Origin: DASZHJ01 sp035541215
GTDB lineage: Bacteria > Pseudomonadota > Alphaproteobacteria > ATCC43930 > CGMCC-115725
Assembly (NCBI GenBank): GCA_035541215.1
Contig: DATKNV010000044.1
Coordinates: 1 to 64,000, forward strand
Length of the DNA stretch: 64,000 nucleotides
Direction: 5' to 3'
Part shown: positions 34,745-42,437 of the stretch, one piece after another
Numbering within the stretch: position 1 is the first letter of the stretch
How the letters are laid out: each line of letters starts with the position of its first letter
Translations under genes and position numbers: made by a program
The notes under the pieces: generated by a model
What the model was told of the DNA's origin: nothing
Seen by the model: the letters and a program-made list of their open reading frames with translations, nothing else
The model's database searches: none

Positions 34745-34980
34745 CCTCCGTTTTCAACGCAACGATCATAGCGAATGTGCGGCGTGCGCGCAGTCCCGCG
34801 ACGGCCGGGCTATTCGAGCGCTTGCCACCGCTGCTCTTTCCGTCAATCATCTTTGCGTTACTCCGGCGAAGCTCCGAATTGGGCCCCGGGGTAGTGGGCT
34901 GGAACACGCGATCGTGTTGAGGCGTCAAGGTATTGCCCGGATTCCGGGAGAGACCCACGGTTTTCGCTCAGGGAGGAACC
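34745..34980. promoter_or_regulatory. Divergent promoter region between HyuA and the Liv importer
   Basis: These 236 bp separate two divergently transcribed operons and so should hold both promoters and probably a shared operator. The proximal end has an excellent Shine-Dalgarno (AGGGAGGAACC) before the ATG at 34981. I could not assign -35/-10 boxes. Confidence 0.4.
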
Positions 34981-36186
34981 ATGACCATCCGATTTAGCAG
35001 GGCATGCTGGACCGTTGCCGCGGCGCTGTTGATGCTTGGAACTGCATCCGCCCGCGCCGACAACACGCAGGGGATCACCGACACCACGATCAAGATCGGG
35101 AACCTCGGACCGTTCTCCGGCGAAGCAACCGTGTTCAATCCCCTGAATTACGGGCCGGAGGCCTATCTCCGGTACATCAACGACAAAGGCGGCGTGCACG
35201 GCCGAAAGTTCGAGACCGTGTTCGCCGATGACGCCTGCAACGAGGCGAAGGGGATTGCCGCCGCGAAAAAGCTGATTTACGAGGACAAGGTCTTCATGAT
35301 CATCGGCCATCCCTGCAGCGGGGTCGCGATGGCAATCAAGCCGATGGTCGACAAGGAAGGCATTCCCTGGGTCGGCATCGCCGCAAACCCCAAGCTCACC
35401 AACCCGGTAACGCCCAGCATGTTCCACGTGAGCTACACCGGCAGCGCTTCCGGCGAGGCGATGGCGACTTTCGCGATGAGCAAGCCGGGCACGACCAAGA
35501 TCGCGCTCGTTCAGCACAGCAACGACTGGGCGCACGGCTACTGCGAGCCGGCCACGGCCTACATCAAGGCGCACGGCGGCGAGGTCGTTCTCGACGCCGC
35601 TCTAGAGCGAGGCGCGACCGACGCAACGGCGCAAGCCCTGCAGATCAAGGCTTCCGGCGCGCAGGCCGTGATGGGTTGCCTCTATCAGCCCGAGCTCGTG
35701 ATCCTGCTGCGAGACATGAACAAGTTCGGAATCGCCATCCCCGTTCTAGGTGCCCTCGGTGCGGATTTCGAGCAGACGGTCGCGCAGGTCAACAATCCCG
35801 CTGCAGTCAATCAGATCTTCTTCCAGCCGTATCAGTTCAAGGCGCCCCTCGGGCAAGGCCCGCTCAAGGAATTCCACGACATCTTCGTGAAGTACCTCAC
35901 CAAGGAGGAGCTGCCGAAGGCCGGCGAGCCCACCAACTTCTATTACTTCGGCGTGCCCGCGGCCATCGTCACGGTGGAAGCATTCCGCCGTGCGGGTCCG
36001 AATCCGACGCGCGAGAAGTGGATCGCGGCGATGGAGTCGATCAAGGGCTTCGATACCGGCGTCTATGCGGACAAGGAGAATTTGAGCCACGAGGATCACG
36101 ACGGCGTGCATCTCATGTATGCCGTGGGAATGAGCGCGGACGGGAAGGAGACCGTCTACACGTCGTGGGAAAGCAAGGCGCAGTAG
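34981..36186 (+). CDS. Branched-chain amino-acid-type ABC importer, substrate-binding protein (LivJ-like)
   Basis: A 401-residue periplasmic protein with a Sec signal (hydrophobic 9-22, SARAD cleavage near 26). The mature Peripla_BP_6 domain is typical: TTIKIGNLGPFSGEATVF, AAKKLIYEDKVFMIIGHPCS and VFSYTG-like FHVSYTGSASGEAM. Despite the name, many members bind amides, aromatic acids, urea or other ligands. The start at 34981 is set by the strong ribosome-binding site. It is followed by a long hairpin before the permease gene. Confidence 0.92.
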   Translation: MTIRFSRACWTVAAALLMLGTASARADNTQGITDTTIKIGNLGPFSGEATVFNPLNYGPEAYLRYINDKGGVHGRKFETVFADDACNEAKGIAAAKKLIYEDKVFMIIGHPCSGVAMAIKPMVDKEGIPWVGIAANPKLTNPVTPSMFHVSYTGSASGEAMATFAMSKPGTTKIALVQHSNDWAHGYCEPATAYIKAHGGEVVLDAALERGATDATAQALQIKASGAQAVMGCLYQPELVILLRDMNKFGIAIPVLGALGADFEQTVAQVNNPAAVNQIFFQPYQFKAPLGQGPLKEFHDIFVKYLTKEELPKAGEPTNFYYFGVPAAIVTVEAFRRAGPNPTREKWIAAMESIKGFDTGVYADKENLSHEDHDGVHLMYAVGMSADGKETVYTSWESKAQ

Positions 36187-36241
36187 GCCGGACCGGTAGC
36201 TGCGCCGAGACCGCCATCTTGGTCCTGCGAGCCCGCGCACG

Positions 36242-36285
36242 CGGCCGGCGCGAGGCGGATCCAGCCGGGTCCGCCCGAGCGGCCG
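36242..36285 (+). repeat. GC-rich hairpin between Liv binding-protein and permease genes
   Basis: GGCGGATCC (36254-36262) pairs with GGGTCCGCC (36267-36275), nine base pairs including one G-U, closing a 4-nt loop. Outside this, CGGCC (36242-36246) can pair with GGCCG (36281-36285). There is no U-tract, so it is more likely an mRNA-stabilising or partial attenuating structure than a full terminator. Confidence 0.6.
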
Positions 36286-36314
36286 TGCTCCACGAGCGCT
36301 GAACAAGCTACGGC

Positions 36315-37193
36315 ATGCTCGCGCTGCTTCCGCAACTGATAGTGAGCGGCATCGCGACGGGCATGCTCTATGCGCTGGTCGCGCTTTCCATGACCGTCGG
36401 CTACCGCGCCACCACCGTGGTGAATTTCGGCCACGGCGACCTCGTGATGATCGGCGGCTACGCCTGCTTCGTGCTCGGCGTCAATCTCGGCCTTCCCTTC
36501 GCTCCGGCATTCTCCATTGCCGCCGCCCTGCTCTTCGCGATCGGATTCCTGATCCAGCGGCTCCTCATGCAGCCGATCATCGCCGGTCCGCATCTCTCGC
36601 TCGCGATGATGGCGCTGGCGGTGGGCTACGCCTTCCGAGGCGCGGCTCGTCTCGAGTGGGGCAACGACATCCTGAAGCTGCCGCACCCCTATCCGACGGC
36701 GACCTTCTTCGTCGGGGGCGTGGTCTTCACGATGGACGACCTCGTCATTTCCGGTTTCGTCCTGCTGCTGCTGCTCGTGCTTTTCCTGCTGTTCAACGCG
36801 ACGCCCATCGGCAAGGTGATACAGGCGGTGTTCCAGAGTCAGCGCGGTGCCGCGCTGGTGGGTATCAACGTGCGGGCCTTTCACGGAGTGATGTGGGGGG
36901 CCGGTGCGGCCTTGGGAGCGGCGGGTGGCGTCCTGCTGGCCCTCATCGTGCCGCTCACTCCGGATATCGGCGTTTGGACCTTGGTGCGCGGCTTTGCCGC
37001 CATGACGCTCGGGGGATTCGGCTCGCTCCCAGGCGCGGTCATCGGAGGCATGATTCTGGGGATCGCGGAAAAGGTGCTGGGTTTCTACGTCTCCACGGTC
37101 TTCATCGACATCACTGCTTACCTCGTCACGATTCTCGTGCTGCTGATCCGTCCGAAGGGGCTCTTCGGACAGCAAGCCACAATTCGCATCTGA
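36315..37193 (+). CDS. Branched-chain amino-acid-type ABC permease (LivH-like)
   Basis: A 292-residue inner-membrane permease with about eight helices. LIVSGIATGMLYALVALSMT and VVNFGHGDLVMIGGY at the N-terminus are LivH hallmarks, and the coupling region includes GAALVGINVRAFHGVMWG. It pairs with the LivM-like permease, which begins 13 bp later. Confidence 0.93.
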   Translation: MLALLPQLIVSGIATGMLYALVALSMTVGYRATTVVNFGHGDLVMIGGYACFVLGVNLGLPFAPAFSIAAALLFAIGFLIQRLLMQPIIAGPHLSLAMMALAVGYAFRGAARLEWGNDILKLPHPYPTATFFVGGVVFTMDDLVISGFVLLLLLVLFLLFNATPIGKVIQAVFQSQRGAALVGINVRAFHGVMWGAGAALGAAGGVLLALIVPLTPDIGVWTLVRGFAAMTLGGFGSLPGAVIGGMILGIAEKVLGFYVSTVFIDITAYLVTILVLLIRPKGLFGQQATIRI

Positions 37194-37206
37194 CCGGATT
37201 CCGGCA

Positions 37207-38202
37207 GTGAGCGGCGCGGCACGACACGCACCCGTCACCGCCGGTGCGAGAGCGGCATCGAAGCTCGGCCGTCTTTTCTGGCTCGTACCGTTGCTGCTGC
37301 TGCCGGTCCCGCTCTTCCTCGACCAGTATCAGCAATACGTCGCCAATCTCGTTCTCGTTTACGTTCCCGTCGGCGTCGGATTCAACGTCGTCGTGGGAAA
37401 TCTAGGCCTGCTCGCCTTCTCCAACGTCGCGTTCTTCGGCATCGGCGCATATACCTCCGGAATCTTGATGCTGAAGTTGGGATTGCCCTGGTGGGCGACC
37501 GTATTCCCCGCCGGCGTCATGGGCGGCATCGCCGGCTCCGCCGCCAGCGTGCCGGCGCTTCGAGGCGTACGCCTGTTCTACCTCGCGATCATGACGCTCG
37601 CCTTCGGCGAGCTGATGCGCTGGGTCTATATCCGCTGGGAGCCCCTCACGGGGGGTTCCTTCGGCATGGCCGTCCCCACGCCGAGTGCGTTCGGCTGGAG
37701 CCTCGATGCCGAATCGCACAAGTTCTACGCGTTCCTCGTGCTTGCAACCGCGGTGATCGCGTTGACGAACCGGCTCCTACGCTCGCGCTTCGGCCGCGCC
37801 TTCATGGCGATCCGGGGCAACGAGGAGGCCGCGGCTGCGATGGGAATTCCGACGGACCGCTACATTCTGCTGGGCTTCGCCTGGGGCGGCTTCGCGGTCG
37901 GCATTGCGGGGTCGATGTATGCGGCGCTCGTCGGACACCTGTCGCCGCCCTCTTTCGATCTCTCCGAGCTCATTCTGGAATTCGCGATCGTCATGGTGGG
38001 CGGGCTCGGTAGCCTTCTGGGCTCGGTGGTCGGCGCGGTCGTGCTCACTGCGGCACCTGAGTTCTTCAGGGATTTCCCGGGCTTCGAGGAGCTGGTCTTC
38101 GGCGTACTGATCGTCGCGGTGATCCTGTTCCTGCCTCGGGGTCTCGCCAGTCTGCTCGCCCGCGCGCACCCTGCGCTCCGCGATCGCTACTACAGGGAAT
38201 GA
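37207..38202 (+). CDS. Branched-chain amino-acid-type ABC permease (LivM-like)
   Basis: A 331-residue permease with about nine helices. LVYVPVGVGFNVVVGNLGLL and FGIGAYTSGILM match LivM, and the coupling loop is FGRAFMAIRGNEEAAAAMGI. The GTG start at 37207 opens a roughly 20-residue basic cytosolic tail before helix 1. The LivG-like ATPase starts 1 bp after its stop. Confidence 0.93.
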   Translation: MSGAARHAPVTAGARAASKLGRLFWLVPLLLLPVPLFLDQYQQYVANLVLVYVPVGVGFNVVVGNLGLLAFSNVAFFGIGAYTSGILMLKLGLPWWATVFPAGVMGGIAGSAASVPALRGVRLFYLAIMTLAFGELMRWVYIRWEPLTGGSFGMAVPTPSAFGWSLDAESHKFYAFLVLATAVIALTNRLLRSRFGRAFMAIRGNEEAAAAMGIPTDRYILLGFAWGGFAVGIAGSMYAALVGHLSPPSFDLSELILEFAIVMVGGLGSLLGSVVGAVVLTAAPEFFRDFPGFEELVFGVLIVAVILFLPRGLASLLARAHPALRDRYYRE

Positions 38203-38203
38203 A

Positions 38204-38968
38204 ATGGCGCCGCTGCTGGAACTCTCAGATGTCACCGTACGCTTCGGCGGCCTCACCGCGGTCGATCAGGTCTCCTTCCGGGTCGAAGCCGGCGAGATCT
38301 GCGCGCTGATCGGCCCGAACGGCGCGGGCAAGAGCACTCTATTCAATGCCATCGCCGGAAACGCGCCGATCCAGTCCGGCCGCGTCCTGTTCCGTGGAGA
38401 CGAGATTCAGCAGATGACGCCGCACGCGATCTCCGCGCGAGGCGTGCGTCGCACGTTTCAGAACGGCGGATTGTTCGGCCATCTCACCGTTCTGGAGAAC
38501 GTCCTGGTCGGGCTGCATACCAAGGTCGACAGCGGCTTCTTCGGCGTGCTGGCGGGCGCTCGGAAAAGCCATCGGACCGAGGCGGGGGCGACGCGGCAGG
38601 CGCGCGGCCTCCTGGCTTTGATGGAGCTCGAGCATGTCGCTGATGCCTTGGCGACGGAGCTGTCGGGCGGACAGCAGCGGATGGTGGAGATCGTGCGCGC
38701 GCTGGCGACCGATCCGCCGCTCCTGCTGCTGGACGAGCCGGCAGTGGGGTTGGCGCCGCCGATGCGCGCCCGGCTCGGCGATATCATCCGGCGCCTGGCG
38801 AAGGAGCGCAGCGTCGGCATCGTGCTCATCGAGCACGCGATCGAGCTGGTCATGAGCATCTCGGACCGCGTGGTGGTGCTGAATTACGGCAGGAAGGTAG
38901 CGGACGCACCGCCCGCCGAGGTGCGCGCCGACCGCAACGTACTGGAGGCTTATCTTGGCCATGGCTGA
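38204..38968 (+). CDS. Branched-chain amino-acid-type ABC ATPase (LivG-like)
   Basis: A 254-residue ATPase with Walker A GPNGAGKSTLFN, signature LSGGQQRMVEIVRAL, Walker B LLLLDEPAVGLAP and the LivG C-terminus (VLEAYLGHG). It overlaps the LivF-like gene by 8 bp (ATGGCTGA). Confidence 0.93.
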   Translation: MAPLLELSDVTVRFGGLTAVDQVSFRVEAGEICALIGPNGAGKSTLFNAIAGNAPIQSGRVLFRGDEIQQMTPHAISARGVRRTFQNGGLFGHLTVLENVLVGLHTKVDSGFFGVLAGARKSHRTEAGATRQARGLLALMELEHVADALATELSGGQQRMVEIVRALATDPPLLLLDEPAVGLAPPMRARLGDIIRRLAKERSVGIVLIEHAIELVMSISDRVVVLNYGRKVADAPPAEVRADRNVLEAYLGHG

Positions 38969-39671
38969 GAGCCTGCTCACGGTGTCGGGGGTCGAGGCCG
39001 GCTATTCCGGCAAGCAGATCCTATTCGGCATCGACTTCAGCATAGCGCCCGGCGAGGTCCTGGCGCTCCTCGGCGCCAATGGCAGCGGCAAATCGACCGC
39101 TCTCAACGCCATCAGCGGCTTCGTGCGGCCCTCGGCGGGATCGATCCGTCTCGAGGGCACGGAACTCTGCGGCGTGGCTGCACACCGGATTTTCCGGCAC
39201 GGGATCGTCCAGGTGTCGCAAGCGCGCGATCTTTTTCCGGATATGACGGTCGAGGAGAATCTGCTTCTCGGCGCGTGGGCTCGCAGGGGTGTCGGCGATG
39301 ACGCGCTGGAGGCCGTCTACGCCTCTTTCCCGCGCCTCGCGGAAAGGAAGCATCAGGAGGTCCGTCTCATGTCCGGCGGCGAGCAGCAGATGGTCGCGCT
39401 TGGCCGAGCGCTCATGAGCCGTCCGAGGTTGCTGCTGCTCGACGAGCCTTCCGGCGGCCTCGCCCCGGCTTTCGTCCAGGAGATCGCCGCGATCATGAAG
39501 GATCTGAAGCGGCGCGGTGTTACCATGATGATCGTGGAGCAGAACATAAGGCTGGCCCTCGCGGTCGCCGACCGCGTCCTGATCCTGCGCGACGGACGCG
39601 TCTCAGAGCGCCGGGATCTCCGCGACGGCGGCGTCGCGGAGGAGGAGATCGTCCGCAGCATCTATCTCTGA
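38961..39671 (+). CDS. Branched-chain amino-acid-type ABC ATPase (LivF-like)
   Basis: A 236-residue ATPase with Walker A GANGSGKSTALN, signature MSGGEQQMVALGRAL, Walker B LLLLDEPSGGLAP and switch region MMIVEQNIRLAL. ATG 38961 (MAESLLTVSGVEAG) is preferred over the TTG two codons earlier. It ends the five-gene importer, 9 bp from a convergent gene. Confidence 0.93.
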   Translation: MAESLLTVSGVEAGYSGKQILFGIDFSIAPGEVLALLGANGSGKSTALNAISGFVRPSAGSIRLEGTELCGVAAHRIFRHGIVQVSQARDLFPDMTVEENLLLGAWARRGVGDDALEAVYASFPRLAERKHQEVRLMSGGEQQMVALGRALMSRPRLLLLDEPSGGLAPAFVQEIAAIMKDLKRRGVTMMIVEQNIRLALAVADRVLILRDGRVSERRDLRDGGVAEEEIVRSIYL

Positions 39672-39680
39672 AACGGCCCG

Positions 39681-40163
39681 TTACTTCGGCGCATATGCCT
39701 TCAGCGTACAGCAGCCCCGCTTGCCTGGCTTCCAGGTATCGCATTCGAAACGGAAGCCCGCGCCCTCGAATTTGCCGTAGTCGATGGCGGACCCGATCTC
39801 GCACATCTTGGCGACCTCGCCGTCGGAGAGGCCGTAGTCCTGCCATGCCTGCTTCAGCGGGCAGGTCGTGTTCAAGACCTCGAATCCCTTCTCGTCGAGG
39901 CGCTTCACCTCGGGATTGAAGATCTTGCCCCCGCCGGCGGAGTGCGCGACGTGGTACTCGCCGAGCTCCCTGATGCGGTCGGGTGCGAATTTCTTGATCG
40001 GTGCCGCCATCTCCTGTCCGCGCCGGTAGATCGCGGCGCGCATGATCTTGGTCGCCTCCGCCTCGCCATGCGCCTTGCGCAGCTCGTCGAAGATCAAATA
40101 GTAGAGGACCGCACGATTGGCGTTTGCAGCTCGAAGCTCTTGCTCGAGATCTTCTTTCGTCAT
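39681..40163 (-). CDS. L-2-amino-thiazoline-4-carboxylate (ATC) hydrolase-family protein
   Basis: A 160-residue cytoplasmic protein of the ATC_hydrolase family. Recognisable segments are ANANRAVLYYLIFDELRKAH, TTCPLKQAWQDYGLSDGEVA and the C-terminal FECDTWKPGKRGCCTLKA. Characterised members open the thiazoline ring of ATC on the route to L-cysteine, but most family members are untested. ATG 40163 has AGGG seven bases upstream and is preferred over ATG 40178. It faces HyuA copy 2 across 208 bp and lies 9 bp from the Liv operon's end, so a role with ring-opening HyuAB enzymes is attractive. Confidence 0.82.
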   Translation of the reverse strand: MTKEDLEQELRAANANRAVLYYLIFDELRKAHGEAEATKIMRAAIYRRGQEMAAPIKKFAPDRIRELGEYHVAHSAGGGKIFNPEVKRLDEKGFEVLNTTCPLKQAWQDYGLSDGEVAKMCEIGSAIDYGKFEGAGFRFECDTWKPGKRGCCTLKAYAPK

Positions 40164-40371
40164 CTCCGCACCCTGCATGGACGATCGATCGACGGGAAGC
40201 GGCGCTCAGCGTAGCCAGCGGCAACCGATACCGCAATCCACGGCCTCCCCGACCGCGCGGCAACGGTGACGGGCGCTCGGTGCGCGTGCTAGCTTTTTTC
40301 GCCGTGAAATATGGGTGGCGGGACTGCCGCAGTCTTGGCCCGCCTCATCGAGGTCAGGGGGAAAGCCGGGC
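40164..40371. promoter_or_regulatory. Divergent promoter region, ATC-hydrolase gene and HyuAB copy 2
   Basis: The 208 bp between the two divergent starts carries the only T-run of the neighbourhood (CTAGCTTTTTTCGCC, about 40290-40304), which would lower local melting. No convincing -35/-10 pair or operator could be fixed. Confidence 0.35.
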
Positions 40372-42423
40372 ATGAGCTATCGAGTGGGCGTCGACATCGG
40401 CGGGACCTTTACTGACCTCTGCGCATTCGACGATCAGACGAACGACCTCCACACGATGAAGGTGTTGTCGACACCGGATCGTCCCGGCGAGGAGGTCATG
40501 GAAGGCATCCGGCAACTTCAGCAACGATACGGTGTGCCGCCGAAGAGCATCGTCTATTTTACGCACGGTACGACGGTCGGCGTGAACACGGTCATCCAGC
40601 GCAAGGGCGTCAAGCTCTGCCTGTTCGTCACGGAGAACTTCGTCGACGTATTGGAGGTCGCGCGGCTCAAGGTCCCGGACCCCTACGACCTTCTCTCGAG
40701 CCGCCCTGCGCCGCTGGTGCCGAAGGACCGCGTCTTGCCGGTGAAGGAGCGGATGGCGTCGGACGGTAGCGTCGACGCCCCCGTGGACGAAGCGAGCATC
40801 GTCGCCGCCGTCGAGAAGGCACGCGCGCTCGGAGCCGAGGGGATCGTCGTCGCTCTCATCAATTCCTATCGCAATCCCGCGCACGAGCGCGCGATCAAGG
40901 CGATCGTCAATCGCGTGACGCCGGATCTGCCCGTGTTCTGCTCGAGCGACGTCTGGTCGGTGATCCGCGAATACGAGCGCACCACGACCGCGGTCATCCA
41001 CGGCTATGTCCAGCCGCGCGTCTCCCGCTATCTGACCTCGCTGCAGGGCGCGCTGCGCGAGGCCGGTGTTCCCGCCGAGCCGATGGTGACGAAATCCAAT
41101 GGCGGCGTGATGAGTGCGGAGCTCGGCAAGACCGCCTGCGCGCAGATGATCCTTTCCGGAACCGCCGCCGGCGTCATCGGCGCCAGCCACGTGGCAGCGC
41201 TCGCGGGGTTTCCGAGGACGATGAGCCTGGACATCGGCGGCACCAGCGCCGACGTCGCATTCATCCGCGAAGGCGTGCCGCAATACGGCATCGGGGAGAT
41301 GATCGGCGAATTCCCGATCTTCATTCCCACGGTAGCGGTGACGTCGATCGGCGCGGGCGGCGGCTCGATTGCCTGGGTCGACGATCTCGGAGTGCTGAAG
41401 GTCGGCCCGGAAAGCGCAGGCTCCACGCCGGGGCCCGCGTGCTACGGCCACGGCGGCGTTCGGCCCACCATCACGGACGCATACGCCGTGCTGGGCTGGA
41501 TCGGCAGCGGCGAGCTCGGGTACAGCGCGATTCGGATCGACGTCGAGAAGGCGCGCGCCGCCGTCGCAACCATCGCGGATCCCATGAAGATGTCCGTCGT
41601 CGCGGCCGCCGAGGCGATCATCGAGATCGCCGTCTCGGGCATGTACATGGAGGTGAGCAAGCTGATCTCGCGCTACGGGGTCGATCCCCGGGAATACGCG
41701 CTGCAGGCGTTCGGCGGCGCAGGTCCCATGATGGCGTGCTTCCTCGCGCGCGAGATCGGGATGGAAAGCGTCGTCGTGCCGACGACCCCCGGCGTTTTGA
41801 GCGCGCTCGGCGGCCTCATCGCGGACATCAAGAACGATTTCATCGCGACGGTGTTCCTGGACCTCGACGGGCCGTCATTGCCGGCGATTCGTCGGGGGTA
41901 CCAGTCGTTGGAGGCGGCGGCTCTTCGCTGGCTTCGCGAGGAGCAGCGCTACGATGGGCCGCATCGATTCATTTATTCCGCGGACATGCGCTATCAGGGA
42001 CAATCCTACGAGATCGAGACGGTGTTCGAGGGCGCCCATGTCGAAAAAGGCGACGTCGGCGCGATAGCCGAGGCCTTTCATCGCCGGCACGAGGAGGTCT
42101 ACGACCACTCCGATCGCGATGCGGCGGTCCAAGTGATCAATCTGCGCCTGGTGATCGTCGGGCAAAGCCCGAAGCCGAGTTTCCCGCGCGCGTCCGAGGT
42201 TCGCGCGCCTGCAAAGCCGACCGGCACATGGCGCGTCTATCACGATGGCGCCGTGCACGATGTCCCGGTATTCGCGCGTTCGGACCTAATGGCCGGGCAT
42301 TATTTCAAGTCGCCCGCCGTGGTGACGCAGAGCGACTGCACGACGTGCATACCCGCGGGATTTCTGGGGCGGGTGGATTCCTATCGAAACCTGATTCTGA
42401 CCCTTGATCGGTCGATGGAATAG
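40372..42423 (+). CDS. Hydantoinase A/oxoprolinase-family subunit (copy 2)
   Basis: A 683-residue HyuA-type subunit: MSYRVGVDIGGTFTDLCAFD, YFTHGTTVGVNTVIQRKGVK, TMSLDIGGTSADVAFIREG and AFGGAGPMMACFLAREIG. It should hydrolyse ATP to drive opening or carboxylation of its substrate with HyuB copy 2. The start at 40372 is where homology begins; a frame to 40315 adds an unrelated leader. It differs clearly from copy 1 in sequence, so the pairs probably have different substrates. Confidence 0.92.
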   Translation: MSYRVGVDIGGTFTDLCAFDDQTNDLHTMKVLSTPDRPGEEVMEGIRQLQQRYGVPPKSIVYFTHGTTVGVNTVIQRKGVKLCLFVTENFVDVLEVARLKVPDPYDLLSSRPAPLVPKDRVLPVKERMASDGSVDAPVDEASIVAAVEKARALGAEGIVVALINSYRNPAHERAIKAIVNRVTPDLPVFCSSDVWSVIREYERTTTAVIHGYVQPRVSRYLTSLQGALREAGVPAEPMVTKSNGGVMSAELGKTACAQMILSGTAAGVIGASHVAALAGFPRTMSLDIGGTSADVAFIREGVPQYGIGEMIGEFPIFIPTVAVTSIGAGGGSIAWVDDLGVLKVGPESAGSTPGPACYGHGGVRPTITDAYAVLGWIGSGELGYSAIRIDVEKARAAVATIADPMKMSVVAAAEAIIEIAVSGMYMEVSKLISRYGVDPREYALQAFGGAGPMMACFLAREIGMESVVVPTTPGVLSALGGLIADIKNDFIATVFLDLDGPSLPAIRRGYQSLEAAALRWLREEQRYDGPHRFIYSADMRYQGQSYEIETVFEGAHVEKGDVGAIAEAFHRRHEEVYDHSDRDAAVQVINLRLVIVGQSPKPSFPRASEVRAPAKPTGTWRVYHDGAVHDVPVFARSDLMAGHYFKSPAVVTQSDCTTCIPAGFLGRVDSYRNLILTLDRSME

Positions 42424-42437
42424 AAGGAGATCAGACG

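Noticed and set aside
39672..39682. Palindrome AACGGCCCGTT between convergent genes as a terminator
   Set aside because: The arms leave a 1-nt loop and there is no T-run, so it cannot form a normal terminator stem.
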